A stretch of 64,000 nucleotides of DNA from Bacteroidales bacterium UBA4772. Lineage in GTDB: Bacteria; Bacteroidota; Bacteroidia; Bacteroidales; VadinHA17. A program made the translations under genes and the position numbers. The notes beneath the pieces were generated by a model. That model did not search any database. It was not told the origin of the DNA and saw nothing but the letters and a program-made list of their open reading frames with translations. Each line of letters opens with the position of its first letter. The stretch's first letter is position 1. Location: contig DHHM01000002.1 of assembly GCA_002403305.1 (NCBI GenBank), positions 1 to 64,000 on the forward strand, in the 5' to 3' direction. Below, in pieces: positions 16,425 to 25,719 of this stretch.

Positions 16425-18578
16425 ATGGCTAAAATATCGGTAAGAAAAATATCATTTGCGTCACTTGTTTTCATCTTTTCACTTACTCTCGTGGACGGCA
16501 GTTTCACTACAGAGCCCGATTTTCTGCCGTATTCCGCGGGTATGGTTCCTCTAATTGTTCCTCAGCAGGATTACCCCAACGATTTCGGTGATGCCCCGGT
16601 AAGCTACGGTTCGGCAGGCCATGCAATAAGCAGCTGGATTTATATGGGTTCCGCACCTGACGGTGAAGCTGCAAGCCAGTTCTCCGATGAGGCGGACGGC
16701 GATGACCTGAACGGGAGGGATGACGAAGACGGAGTGACATTCCCGGAGTTGAGACAGGGAAGCATGGCAACAATTCGTGTTAGCATCACCACACTATTTA
16801 CGACTTATCTGAATGCCTGGGTAGACTGGAACGGAGACGGAGACTTCAATGACAATAATGAAAGAATAGCAAAGAATATCAGAAGGCATTCCTCCACTAC
16901 CTTGAATCTGGATGTTCAGGTTCCGGCTAACGCCATAGTATCCAGGCCCACTTATGCCAGATTCAGGTTAGGGCCCAGTACTGAATCCCCCGTCGGTACT
17001 GCCTCTTCAGGTGAGGTGGAGGATTACATGATAAAGATCGCCTGTGTCCCTCCTGATCCGCCAAAAATTGGCGGGATAACCTTTCCGAGCTGTGAAGAGC
17101 CTTATGGAAGCGTGGTTCTGGAGGGATTGCCCTCCAACGGTACCTGGACGCTGACAAGGCTTCCCGGCGGAGAGACCGTCACAGGCAGCGGGTCGGCATA
17201 CACATACGCGGGCCTGGCACCCGGTACTTACACCTTCACCGTCAGCATCGAAGGGGGATGTATCTCCAACCCCTCAGAGCCTGTTGTCATTGAACAGGGG
17301 CAGGCCGTGCCGTCAGCACCCGTGCCCGGTACCATCACACAGCCTAACTGTAACGTGTCAACAGGTATGGTGGTACTGACCGGTCTGCCACCGTCGGGGT
17401 CATGGACGCTGACACGCTATCCCGAAGGAATCACCTACACCGGCACAGGAGTGACCATCACCGTCACCGGCCTTGAGGCGGGCACCTACACCTTTACCGT
17501 CACCAACTCTGACGGCTGCAGCTCACTGCCTTCAGCAGAAGTTGTCATCGATCCGCAGCCACCCATGCCCACTCCTCCGGTACCCGGAACGATAACCCAG
17601 CCCACATGTGAGGTGCCTGCCGGCAGCGTCATTCTCACCGGACTGCCGGCAGAGGGTGAATGGACACTGACACGGTTTCCCGGGACATATACCATTCCCG
17701 GTACCGGCACCTCTTTCACCGTCGATGGGCTCAATCCCGGTTCATACAACTTCACCGTAACCAACAGTGCGGGATGCACCTCAGCCGTATCCACGGCGGT
17801 GGTCATCAACCCGCAGCCGGGGCCCTTCCCGGCACTGGTGATCACCAATCCGCCTCCGGTATGCTCCCCGGGCACGGCCGATCTTACACTGCCGGCAGTA
17901 ACTGCAGGTTCAACCCCCAACCTCATCTACACCTACTGGATCGATGCCCAGGCGACAGAACCCCTGGCCACACCCTCTGCAGCCCCGGAAGGGACTTACT
18001 ACATCAGGGGAACTATCAGCGGCGGCTGCTCATCGGTCAGTCCTGTTACCGTAACCGGACTCCAGCCTCCGACAGCCAACGCCGGTCCCGACCAGTTTCT
18101 TACCTATCTGTTCCACACCACTCTTAATGCAGCTCCTCCCGGAGCAGGTGAAACCGGAACATGGACAACGGAGGAGGGCTCGGGGGTCTTTGATAATCCC
18201 AATGACCCTGCCTCGAGAGTAAGCGAACTCTCGATGGGCGAGAATATACTTAAGTGGTCTGTCTCCAACAGCGTCTGTACTCCTGCATTCGACTATCTCA
18301 TGATAACAGTCCGCAACCTTACAGTCCCCACTCTGATAACCCCGGATATGAACGGCAAGAATGACTTCTTCTTCCTCGAAGGCATTGAGGCTCTGGGGAA
18401 GACCGAGCTCACAGTGTTCGACAGGCGGGGGATGTTGGTGTTTGAGACCGCCGATTATGACAACAACTGGTACGGTATAGATTATAACGGCAAGGCTCTT
18501 CCCGACGACACATATTTCTACGTGCTCAGGTCGGAAAACGGTCTCTCTCTGAGCGGTTACATAGTGATCCGCAGATAA
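16425..18578 (+). CDS. T9SS surface protein with GEVED domain and SprB-like repeats
   Basis: About 717 residues from the ATG at 16425; a TTG ten codons upstream is unlikely. Order: signal peptide (FASLVFIFSLTLVDGSF); a GEVED domain (about residues 45-205) with acidic Ca-like loops DEADGDDLNGRDDEDGV and the closing SGEVEDYMI; three repeats of about 90 residues sharing SWTLTR(Y/F)P, GTYTFTV and a conserved Cys pair; a further Ig-like region; and a C-terminal gliding-motility-associated sorting domain (about 635-717: TPDMNGKNDFFFLEGI, LTVFDRRGMLVFE, WYGIDYNGKALPDDTYFYVL). This is a type B T9SS signal. The protein should be exported and held at the surface as an adhesin-like protein; the ligand is unknown. 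Confidence 0.9.
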   Translation: MAKISVRKISFASLVFIFSLTLVDGSFTTEPDFLPYSAGMVPLIVPQQDYPNDFGDAPVSYGSAGHAISSWIYMGSAPDGEAASQFSDEADGDDLNGRDDEDGVTFPELRQGSMATIRVSITTLFTTYLNAWVDWNGDGDFNDNNERIAKNIRRHSSTTLNLDVQVPANAIVSRPTYARFRLGPSTESPVGTASSGEVEDYMIKIACVPPDPPKIGGITFPSCEEPYGSVVLEGLPSNGTWTLTRLPGGETVTGSGSAYTYAGLAPGTYTFTVSIEGGCISNPSEPVVIEQGQAVPSAPVPGTITQPNCNVSTGMVVLTGLPPSGSWTLTRYPEGITYTGTGVTITVTGLEAGTYTFTVTNSDGCSSLPSAEVVIDPQPPMPTPPVPGTITQPTCEVPAGSVILTGLPAEGEWTLTRFPGTYTIPGTGTSFTVDGLNPGSYNFTVTNSAGCTSAVSTAVVINPQPGPFPALVITNPPPVCSPGTADLTLPAVTAGSTPNLIYTYWIDAQATEPLATPSAAPEGTYYIRGTISGGCSSVSPVTVTGLQPPTANAGPDQFLTYLFHTTLNAAPPGAGETGTWTTEEGSGVFDNPNDPASRVSELSMGENILKWSVSNSVCTPAFDYLMITVRNLTVPTLITPDMNGKNDFFFLEGIEALGKTELTVFDRRGMLVFETADYDNNWYGIDYNGKALPDDTYFYVLRSENGLSLSGYIVIRR

Positions 18579-18607
18579 GCAGGATTGGCAGTTAACAGCA
18601 GGACAGC

Positions 18608-18642
18608 ATAAAGGGCGCCCTTACCGGGACGCCCTTCATTTT
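18608..18642. terminator. Bidirectional terminator between convergent genes
   Basis: AAGGGCG-CCC (18611-18620) and GGG-(A)-CGCCCTT (18626-18636) form a strong stem with a 5-nt loop, with ATTTTC on the 3' side and TATGC on the other strand. It separates the surface protein gene from susD. Confidence 0.7.
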
Positions 18643-18664
18643 CTCAGTTAACCTAAATCTAAAC

Positions 18665-20128
18665 CTAGTAACCCGGATTCTGCTGACTGGCTATCGCCGG
18701 GTTGGCGTCAAGCTCACCTTGTGAGATCGGAAGAATAATCTTGTAGAAATCCCTGGTGATGGTCTTGTCACGGTGGATAATGACAACGGCAGGTGTGATG
18801 AACTCATCATTAAACTCAATCGTCCTGTTAAGTCTCAGCATGTCAAAGTACCTGTGACCCTCGGCAAATAGCTCTTTGCTCTTCTCATCCATGATCATAT
18901 CGAGTGTAACGGTAGTCTCATCAGCCGGAGCCAATCCCGGTGACCGTTTACGTATCTCATTGAGATAGCTGGCAGCCTTGACCCTGTCAGGGGTAGGAAG
19001 ACCAAGGGCTGACTCTGCTGCTATCAGGTAGATCTCTGACAGTCTTATCAATTTCACATTGACCGCTGAAGTTGAACCTTTGTCTCCGGCAAGATCCACT
19101 CCGGCGTACTTCCGGCATGAGCCGAATCTCTCAGTAGATGACTCATCGTAATCCATGATTCCCCAGCGCACATCAGTCAGGTCTTCACTCATACGTGTGA
19201 TCCAGTAATCGCTGGCCATGAACCACCCCATTGCATTCTTGACGGTGCCAAGACGAAGGAGATAGAAGCCAAGTGATCCACTGCCCAGGTCAGCCTCATC
19301 AGGGTAAATGCCGAGTTCAAAAATCGACTCTGATCCAAACTCATTTGACCATGAGTCAACCCACTCCTCATTGGAATAGAGAGAATAGGGCCCATCATTT
19401 ATTATCTCCTCAGCATCGGCAAGGGCAGCGGTGTAGTTCTCCATGAAGAGATTCACCCTTGCCTGAAGTGCCAGGTTGGCATAGTAATTAAGGTAGCCGT
19501 CCTCAGCGGAGGTTGACAGCAATGGGGCTCCTTCGGTCAGGTCATCCATGATCCGCCCGTATACTGCTTCGACACTGGCCCTGGTAGGCTGGGCCGAAGC
19601 ATCAAGAGGTTCGAGTATCAGTGGAACACCGAATGATGCCTTATCCATATTGTAAGGCTTGCCGTACATCCTGACCAGATCAAAATACATCAGTGCCCGG
19701 GCTGTTAGAGCCTGACCCTTGAACTCATTCAGATCGTCAGTTGCATTGCCTGCCTCCTCTATCTTGGCGATGTTTGCAAGCAGGTTGTTGGCCTGCAGGA
19801 TATTGTGATATATCTGCGACCAGAAACCGGAGTAGGAGTTGGATGTGGCTGAGTGGTTGAAGGTGTAAAGTGCATCAAGCCCTCTTCCCTGCGACCGTAA
19901 TGCAAAATCACCACCTTTGGCATCACCGTAGATGACAAAGTTCCTGCCATAGTAACTTGACGACGTCATCTTCCTCATCAGGCCGTTTATCGCCACCTCG
20001 GCGTCTGCCTCATTTGTTATTGACATCTCAGCTGCAGCATAGTTACTTGGCTTGACTTCCAGAAAATCCTCGCAGGAGGCCAGTAGTAAGATGCTCAGTA
20101 CTGTAATTATCGTTGTTATCTTTTTCAT
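18665..20128 (-). CDS. SusD/RagB-family outer-membrane lipoprotein
   Basis: A 487-residue surface lipoprotein with lipobox LLASC (lipidated Cys at about residue 19). The typical SusD N-terminus EDFLEVKPSNY follows. The SusD-type helices include ALTARALMYFDLVRMYGKPYN (about 130-150), and the C-terminal domain has KLIRLSEIYLIAAESAL and KSKELFAEGHRYFDMLRLNR. SusD proteins cap the SusC transporter and bind the incoming nutrient. It follows susC by 17 bp on the same strand. No glycoside hydrolase is encoded nearby, so glycan specificity cannot be inferred. The divergent neighbour is an amidohydrolase, which leaves a peptide or amide substrate possible. Confidence 0.93.
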   Translation of the reverse strand: MKKITTIITVLSILLLASCEDFLEVKPSNYAAAEMSITNEADAEVAINGLMRKMTSSSYYGRNFVIYGDAKGGDFALRSQGRGLDALYTFNHSATSNSYSGFWSQIYHNILQANNLLANIAKIEEAGNATDDLNEFKGQALTARALMYFDLVRMYGKPYNMDKASFGVPLILEPLDASAQPTRASVEAVYGRIMDDLTEGAPLLSTSAEDGYLNYYANLALQARVNLFMENYTAALADAEEIINDGPYSLYSNEEWVDSWSNEFGSESIFELGIYPDEADLGSGSLGFYLLRLGTVKNAMGWFMASDYWITRMSEDLTDVRWGIMDYDESSTERFGSCRKYAGVDLAGDKGSTSAVNVKLIRLSEIYLIAAESALGLPTPDRVKAASYLNEIRKRSPGLAPADETTVTLDMIMDEKSKELFAEGHRYFDMLRLNRTIEFNDEFITPAVVIIHRDKTITRDFYKIILPISQGELDANPAIASQQNPGY

Positions 20129-20145
20129 TTTCGTAGCTTTTATGA

Positions 20146-23100
20146 TCAGAAACTGGCTTCAATACCGAAAGTGTAAGTCTTGCCGATGGGCAGTTCCCAA
20201 CCCCTGGTACCATATTCGTTTACTTCAGGGTCATACACCTTGTGCGCTGCAAGTGTCCATAAATTGGCACCGTTGAAATATAGCCTCACACCCGAGAGTT
20301 TTATCTTACTGACAATATCGCCGGGTATTGTATACCCAAGTGTGATGCTCTTCAGTCTCAGATAGTCAGCAGGGTGCATATGCCTGCTGCTCCTCTGGTT
20401 GACATCCTCCATGTCAATGGCAACCCTCTGTGGATAAAGTGAGTTAGTGTTCTCCGGTGTCCACCGGTTGTCATAGGCCCATTGAGACATGATCCTTTCC
20501 CAATAATATCCGTCGTCATTGCAATCCTTACCGGCAAAGTCAAAAGTGTTTCCTCCCAGCTTATAGGCAAAATTAAGGGAGAGTCCCAGACCCTTCCAGT
20601 TAAAATCGGTGTTAAGGCCCCCGAACAACCATGGATGAATGTCGCCAAATATGACATGATCCGCATTGGTGTAATCATATGTGGCAGGGCGCCCGTCAAC
20701 TGTCAGGTCGGGTGTCTCGTCGTTATTCAGGAACCAGACATTCTTCCCGGTCTCATCTTCCACACCGGCCCATTCCGGTCCGTAGAGTGCGAGCGTAGAT
20801 TCACCCTCTTTGTAAATAAACCGTGCCCTGTTGTCGTCGCCCGTTGGATCCCACCATATGATATCCTGACCGCCATAGAGCTTTGTGACGGTGGACTTGA
20901 TATGCGATGCTGTGAGTCCGGCGGTCCAGGTGAAGTCGCTTCTGCGCATGATATCACCATAGAGTTCAAATTCGATACCACGGTTGTTTATCTCACCAAC
21001 GTTCTTGAGTGTCGACGAGAAGCCTGTGACCATCGAGATGGGCACGTCCTGCAGAAGATCCCTTGAATCCCTGTTGAAGAACTCAACGGTACCGCCAATC
21101 CTGTCATCCAGCAGCCCGAACTCAAGTGCAATGTTGTATGTGTAGCTTGTCTCCCATGAGAGGTTGGCATCAGCGGCCGTGCTTACACCGCCACCCGGCT
21201 CTTCCATGTATTTGGAGGTGTAGCTCGTCAGTGACCGCCATCCGTAGTTGGCCGACGGCAGGGTGCCGTTAACACCGTATGAAGCCCGCAGCCTGAGTCC
21301 TGAGATAACCCCCACATTATCCATGAAGGCCTCCTGGTCAATACGCCATGATGCTGCCAAAGACCAGAAATTACCCCAGCGGGTTTCCGGTCCGAGGCGT
21401 GATGACCCGTCACGCCTGAAAGAGGCAGAAGCGTAGTATTTGTCGTTGTAATCATATTCGGCGCGCGACAGCATTGAGAGCATGGTGTTGCCCCAGTAAT
21501 AGGCATTTGCGTCGAGCTTGCCAGCTGTGGCTACCGTATGCAGGGCACTGGTGGGCAGATTGGTTCCCGAAGCCCTCTGGTAGTCAGTCAGGTTTCGCTC
21601 TGCCTCCCAACCCAGAAGAATACTCACATTGTGCTGTGAGGCTATCTCCTTGTTATAATTCAATGTGGTGGATGAGACCAGTTTGTTGATATTGGTATTG
21701 CTCTCAGTAATCGAACCGTTTACATTGGAACCGCTAAAGTGCAGCGCACTGAAATAAAGATGATCTGCTGTGTTGGCATTGTCATATGACAGGATCGACT
21801 TGAATATCAGTTCAGGAAGTATCGTCACCGTCACAGTTTCATTAGCAAGCAATCGCAGTGTCTTGGAACTGTTTTCCCACTGGTCATTGTAGTAGACCGG
21901 GTTGTAGGCATAACTTCCGAACCTGGCAGTCCAGGGTTCACCTGTCTCGTAATCTGTTGGCCAGTAAAGCGGCCAGAGCAGGTTCCGGCTCTGCAGAAAG
22001 TAGTTGCTTCCCGTAGAACGTGAGTCATTGAACCCCTCCTTGCCACTGTTTGACAGGTTCACGTTAGTTGTAAATTCAATGAACTTGCCTATCTTCTGCG
22101 AAAAGTTAATTCTGCCCGTGATACGGTTGAAGCTGTTTATCACGCTCCGCCCTAACTCATTGGTGTATGAAAGGGAAGTGTAATAACTTGATGACTCTGT
22201 TGCTCCGCTCACTGAAAGATCATATGACTGATAAACAGCCGTACGGAAGAGCTCCTTATTCCAGTCGAAATATTTACCGGCCCTCTCGCCCGAAATCGTC
22301 AGCGAATTTATTGTGTTGTCAGGAGCAGTGAAGATGTAGCCGTGTTTGTTGAACCTCCGGTTGAGCTGATAGAGTGCACCTTCACTGGCTTCCTCGTAGG
22401 TATCTCCGTAGCTGTATACCCCTGCATTCCAAAAGTTCTCGTAATACAGCCTGACCTGATCCTCCGGGCTTGCCGTCTCATAGTTGTCAGTGGCAAAAGA
22501 TGGTGTCAGTCCCACTGAAGACTTGAAAGAGATGACAGGCTTACCTTGCTTACCCTGCTTGGTGGTAATGACAATTACACCGTTGGCAGCCCTTGACCCG
22601 TAAAGGGAAGAGGCGGCAGCATCCTTCAACACGGTGATAGATTCAATGTCGTTGGGGTTGATGGTGCTCATCACATTGTTGGAGGTGTAGATGCCCATCT
22701 GCGTGACGTTGCCCGAGATTACTGGCACACCGTCAACGACATACAGCGGCTCGTTGGAAGCGTTCATCGATCCAATACCCCGAACTCTGATTGAAGAGGT
22801 AGAGCCCGCCTGTCCCGATAGCGTAGTAATCTGCATACCGGCGATCTTGCCTCCCATGGCATTCTCAAATGATAGTGTCGGAACATCCCTGATGGCATCC
22901 GACTTAACAACACTGGCAGCACCGGTGAAGGTCCCGCGCGTGGAGGTTCCGTAAGCCACAACAATGACCTCGTCAAGAGCAAGAGCATCAGTCGCCATCA
23001 CAACATCGATAACGGTCCTTCCGGCAACAGGTATCTCCTGTGTTTTGTAACCGACGTAGCTGAATACCAGCATACCGTCAGAAGGAATATTGCTGAGGCT

Positions 23101-23277
23101 GTAGCGTCCGTCAGCGTCTGTGTTGGTCCCCACTCCGCGCGATCCCTTCAGCAGTACCACCGCATACGGGATCGGAGAACCATCTTCGGAAGCAGTTACC
23201 GTTCCGGCAACCCGTGTCTGAGCCATGCCGGCATTCACCAGAAACACCGACAAAACAATGAAGATTAGTTTTTTCAT
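20146..23277 (-). CDS. SusC/RagA-family TonB-dependent transporter
   Basis: A 1043-residue outer-membrane transporter. Signal peptide; CarboxypepD_reg domain (about residues 22-95) with RVAGTVTASEDGSPIPYAVV and FSYVGYKTQEI; plug domain with GKIAGMQITTLSGQAGSTSS and VRGIGSMNASNEPLYVVDGV; the SusC signature DIESITVLKDAAASSLYGSR (about 213-232); then a 22-strand-type barrel ending in the aromatic terminal strand GKTYTFGIEASF. There is no N-terminal STN domain, so it is not expected to signal to an anti-sigma factor. It imports an unidentified oligomer with SusD using TonB energy. The promoter must lie in the 314-bp divergent region at 23278-23591. Confidence 0.95.
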   Translation of the reverse strand: MKKLIFIVLSVFLVNAGMAQTRVAGTVTASEDGSPIPYAVVLLKGSRGVGTNTDADGRYSLSNIPSDGMLVFSYVGYKTQEIPVAGRTVIDVVMATDALALDEVIVVAYGTSTRGTFTGAASVVKSDAIRDVPTLSFENAMGGKIAGMQITTLSGQAGSTSSIRVRGIGSMNASNEPLYVVDGVPVISGNVTQMGIYTSNNVMSTINPNDIESITVLKDAAASSLYGSRAANGVIVITTKQGKQGKPVISFKSSVGLTPSFATDNYETASPEDQVRLYYENFWNAGVYSYGDTYEEASEGALYQLNRRFNKHGYIFTAPDNTINSLTISGERAGKYFDWNKELFRTAVYQSYDLSVSGATESSSYYTSLSYTNELGRSVINSFNRITGRINFSQKIGKFIEFTTNVNLSNSGKEGFNDSRSTGSNYFLQSRNLLWPLYWPTDYETGEPWTARFGSYAYNPVYYNDQWENSSKTLRLLANETVTVTILPELIFKSILSYDNANTADHLYFSALHFSGSNVNGSITESNTNINKLVSSTTLNYNKEIASQHNVSILLGWEAERNLTDYQRASGTNLPTSALHTVATAGKLDANAYYWGNTMLSMLSRAEYDYNDKYYASASFRRDGSSRLGPETRWGNFWSLAASWRIDQEAFMDNVGVISGLRLRASYGVNGTLPSANYGWRSLTSYTSKYMEEPGGGVSTAADANLSWETSYTYNIALEFGLLDDRIGGTVEFFNRDSRDLLQDVPISMVTGFSSTLKNVGEINNRGIEFELYGDIMRRSDFTWTAGLTASHIKSTVTKLYGGQDIIWWDPTGDDNRARFIYKEGESTLALYGPEWAGVEDETGKNVWFLNNDETPDLTVDGRPATYDYTNADHVIFGDIHPWLFGGLNTDFNWKGLGLSLNFAYKLGGNTFDFAGKDCNDDGYYWERIMSQWAYDNRWTPENTNSLYPQRVAIDMEDVNQRSSRHMHPADYLRLKSITLGYTIPGDIVSKIKLSGVRLYFNGANLWTLAAHKVYDPEVNEYGTRGWELPIGKTYTFGIEASF

Positions 23278-23591
23278 TAATTAGAGTGTTAGTTTTAAGG
23301 TTTGACAGTACAAGTTACAAGTTTTTAATTATCACAAAAAATATTTATCATACATCATATCTGTTATTCAACATAGACATTATGAGGGCTGACGATTGGG
23401 CTGGCAAGCCCATTTGATGCGAGACAGAGAACGCGTACAGGCTTTGCCCTAACCGGGAAAATGAAACAAATGGCCTGTTTGATATGTCGTACAAATTATT
23501 ATCGGAGGTCAAAAAAAGCGCCGCTCTTATGAAATTTTTTAAATTTGTTTGAGCTTTGTTATACTAATTTTGATGTAAATTCATTGCTATT
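23278..23591. other. Divergent regulatory region between susC and the amidohydrolase gene
   Basis: It holds no gene. A short hairpin GGGCT-GGCA-AGCCC lies near 23399. For the plus strand, TAATTTTG at 23565-23572 matches the -7 consensus, with a TTTG 17 bp upstream (23544-23547, slightly close), 19 bp before the ATG at 23592. On the minus strand a near-match with one extra T lies close to 23335. Shared control of the two units is plausible. Confidence 0.5.
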
Positions 23592-25253
23592 ATGAGATTT
23601 TTAAAAGTTTTTCTGCCTGTTTTCTTTCTTATCTACGGATGTGCTGATTCTGACAGGTATGATCTATTGATCAGGAACGGAAAAATTGTTGACGGTTCGG
23701 GGTCAGCAGCCTTCACCGGTGATGTTGGCATCAGGGGTGACACCATCGCTGCCGTTGGCGATCTGAAGAGTGCACGAGGCCGCACGGTGATCGATGCGCA
23801 AGGAATGATAGTGGCTCCCGGCTTCATCAACATGCTCAGCTGGGCCGTTGAATCACTCATAGAGGATGGCAGGTCAATGAGCGACATATGCCAGGGGGTG
23901 ACGCTGGAAGTGATGGGAGAAGGCGACTCGTGGGGTCCCTGGGGCGAGAGCATGAAACAGGAGATGAAGGCCTCACAGGGAGATATTAAGTATGAAATTG
24001 AGTGGACCACTCTGGGAGAATACCTCGAATATCTTGAGAGCAGTGGCGTCTCAACCAACATAGCCTCGTTTGTGGGCACGGCTACACTGCGGATACATAC
24101 GGTGGGGTATGACGACCGGCCACCCACTGCTGTCGAGATGGATTCAATGAAGCTGCTCGTCAGGCAGGCCATGGAGGAGGGAGCCATAGGCGTCAGCTCG
24201 GCACTTGAATATATTCCCGCAAGCTTCGCCTCAACGGAAGAGCTGACTGAGCTCTGCCGGGTGGCGGCGGAGTACGACGGTATGTATATCTCCCACATCC
24301 GTAATGAGGATGACACTTTTCTTGAAGCCATGGACGATTTTCTCAGGATACCTCACGAGACGGGCATCAGGTCTGAGATATACCACCTCAAGCAGGTGGG
24401 CCGGACCAACTGGGATAAACTTGATGCAGCAATAGCAAAAATTGACTCTGCAAGAGCGGCAGGTCTTCATATCACCGCAGATATGTATAACTACCCGGCC
24501 AGCTCCACCGGCCTGGGGATACTGATGCCGGAGTGGGTTCAGGAGGGCGGCTTTGAGCAGTGGGTCAACAGGCTGAAGAATCCGGAGGTGAGAAAGAGTG
24601 TGGGACCGGAGATTATAAAGACCATCATGAGAAAACAAGGCTCCCCGGACAGGGTACTGGTCATAGGCTTCAATACCGATTCACTGAAGTACCTCCAGGG
24701 AAAGACACTTTCAGAGATAGCATCCATGAGAGGTAAATCGCCCGAAGAGACGGTGATGGACCTGGTGATCGACGACGGAAGCAACGTATCGGCTGTCTTC
24801 TTCTCAATGTCAGAGGATAACCTGAGAAAACAGATTGCACAGCCCTGGATGAGCTTCGGCTCCGACGGCAAGTCGATGGCACCCGAAGGTGTCTTTCTGA
24901 AGTCGGCCACCCACCCCCGTGCCTACGGTAACTTCGCCAGGCTGCTCGGAAAATATGTCCGCGATGAGCAGGTCATCCCCCTTGAGGAGGCTGTGCGGAG
25001 GCTGACCACCCTTCCAGCTACCAATATGAAGATTGAAAAGCGCGGTGCCCTGAAAGAGGGATACTATGCCGATGTAGTTGTCTTCGATCCGGAGAAGGTT
25101 CAGGATCACTCAACGTTTGAGGATCCCCATCAGCTTTCAACCGGCATGTCACATGTCTTTGTCAACGGCGTGCAGGTTCTGCGCGACGGAGAGCATACCG
25201 GCGCTACCCCCGGCAGAGTCGTAAGGGGCCCGGGATATAAAGACCGCCAGTAA
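23592..25253 (+). CDS. D-aminoacylase-like amidohydrolase lipoprotein lacking the HxH motif
   Basis: A 553-residue lipoprotein (lipobox LIYGC, Cys at about residue 17) of the N-acyl-D-amino-acid deacylase group: LLIRNGKIVDGSGSAAFTGD, IDAQGMIVAPGF, and the C-terminal VRRLTTLPATNMKIEKRGAL and GYYADVVVFDPEKV are typical. The usual metal motif after PGF (IDxHxHxD) reads INMLSWAVES, so both histidines are absent, as is the Cys of the following strand. Retained are His in YISHIRNEDD (about 235), His in EIYHLKQVG (about 263) and Asp in FGSDGKS (about 424). It may be a mononuclear or inactive subfamily member in the periplasm or outer membrane. Divergent from susCD, which suggests peptide or acyl-amino-acid use. 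Confidence 0.85.
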   Translation: MRFLKVFLPVFFLIYGCADSDRYDLLIRNGKIVDGSGSAAFTGDVGIRGDTIAAVGDLKSARGRTVIDAQGMIVAPGFINMLSWAVESLIEDGRSMSDICQGVTLEVMGEGDSWGPWGESMKQEMKASQGDIKYEIEWTTLGEYLEYLESSGVSTNIASFVGTATLRIHTVGYDDRPPTAVEMDSMKLLVRQAMEEGAIGVSSALEYIPASFASTEELTELCRVAAEYDGMYISHIRNEDDTFLEAMDDFLRIPHETGIRSEIYHLKQVGRTNWDKLDAAIAKIDSARAAGLHITADMYNYPASSTGLGILMPEWVQEGGFEQWVNRLKNPEVRKSVGPEIIKTIMRKQGSPDRVLVIGFNTDSLKYLQGKTLSEIASMRGKSPEETVMDLVIDDGSNVSAVFFSMSEDNLRKQIAQPWMSFGSDGKSMAPEGVFLKSATHPRAYGNFARLLGKYVRDEQVIPLEEAVRRLTTLPATNMKIEKRGALKEGYYADVVVFDPEKVQDHSTFEDPHQLSTGMSHVFVNGVQVLRDGEHTGATPGRVVRGPGYKDRQ

Positions 25254-25367
25254 CCAAATCGGTAGCTGTCGCAGGCCCTGGATATAAAGACCGACAGTAA
25301 CCAGATCGTAAGCTGTCGTAGGCCCGGGATATAAAGACCGGCAGTAACCAGATCGGAAACGACACAG
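25227..25367 (+). repeat. 47-bp tandem repeat, three copies, first copy inside the amidohydrolase 3' end
   Basis: Units begin at 25227, 25274 and 25321, an exact 47-bp period, with GGCCC(G/T)GGATATAAAGACCG at the head of each and CAGTAACCA(A/G)ATCG in the middle. The first unit contains the last codons and stop of the amidohydrolase gene, so the gene's end was apparently duplicated in tandem. The third copy is the most diverged at its 3' end. Confidence 0.85.
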
Positions 25368-25406
25368 GAGGGGTGTATTGATCGTGGTTCTCTGAGAAAG
25401 GAATAT

Positions 25407-25655
25407 TTACTTCTTCTTAAAGATCAGATTAAAGAGAAAAAGCATAATTATGGCACCTATGGCACCGGTAAGAATTGCGCCGATCCAGCCGCCACCAAGG
25501 GATACGCCAAGCTTGCCAAGCAGCCAGAAACCAATCGGGCCGCCAATAACACCCACAATTATGTTGCCCAGAAGACCCAGGCCGCTGCCTTTGTAAATTA
25601 TGCTGCCAAGCCACCCTGCAGCAGCACCGATAAGAAGACTGACGATAATTTCCAT
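25407..25655 (-). CDS. GlsB/YeaQ/YmgE-family small membrane protein
   Basis: An 82-residue protein of the transglycosylase-associated family, made almost entirely of glycine-rich membrane helices (VSLLIGAAAGWLGSIIY, LGNIIVGVIGGPIGFWLLG, GWIGAILTGAIGAIIMLFLF) with a lysine-rich C-terminus. The WLGSxI and GxIG patterns are diagnostic. Members are stress-induced inner-membrane proteins without a known enzymatic activity; the family name does not imply transglycosylase function. Monocistronic, between the tandem repeat and a secreted hydrolase-like gene. Confidence 0.85.
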   Translation of the reverse strand: MEIIVSLLIGAAAGWLGSIIYKGSGLGLLGNIIVGVIGGPIGFWLLGKLGVSLGGGWIGAILTGAIGAIIMLFLFNLIFKKK

Positions 25656-25719
25656 AACCGTATTTTTTAGTTTAATACTTCAGGAACCTACAAGTTACAA
25701 TATAATCCGGTACTGGCAA

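Noticed and set aside
20146..23277. Link between SusC and the sigma/FecR module at 49-51 kb
   Set aside because: SusC lacks an STN domain and the module lies 26 kb away; no evidence connects them.
23633..24331. Long minus-strand frame (232 codons) inside the amidohydrolase gene
   Set aside because: It is antisense to a well-supported gene, Ser/Pro-rich, and a codon-bias shadow.
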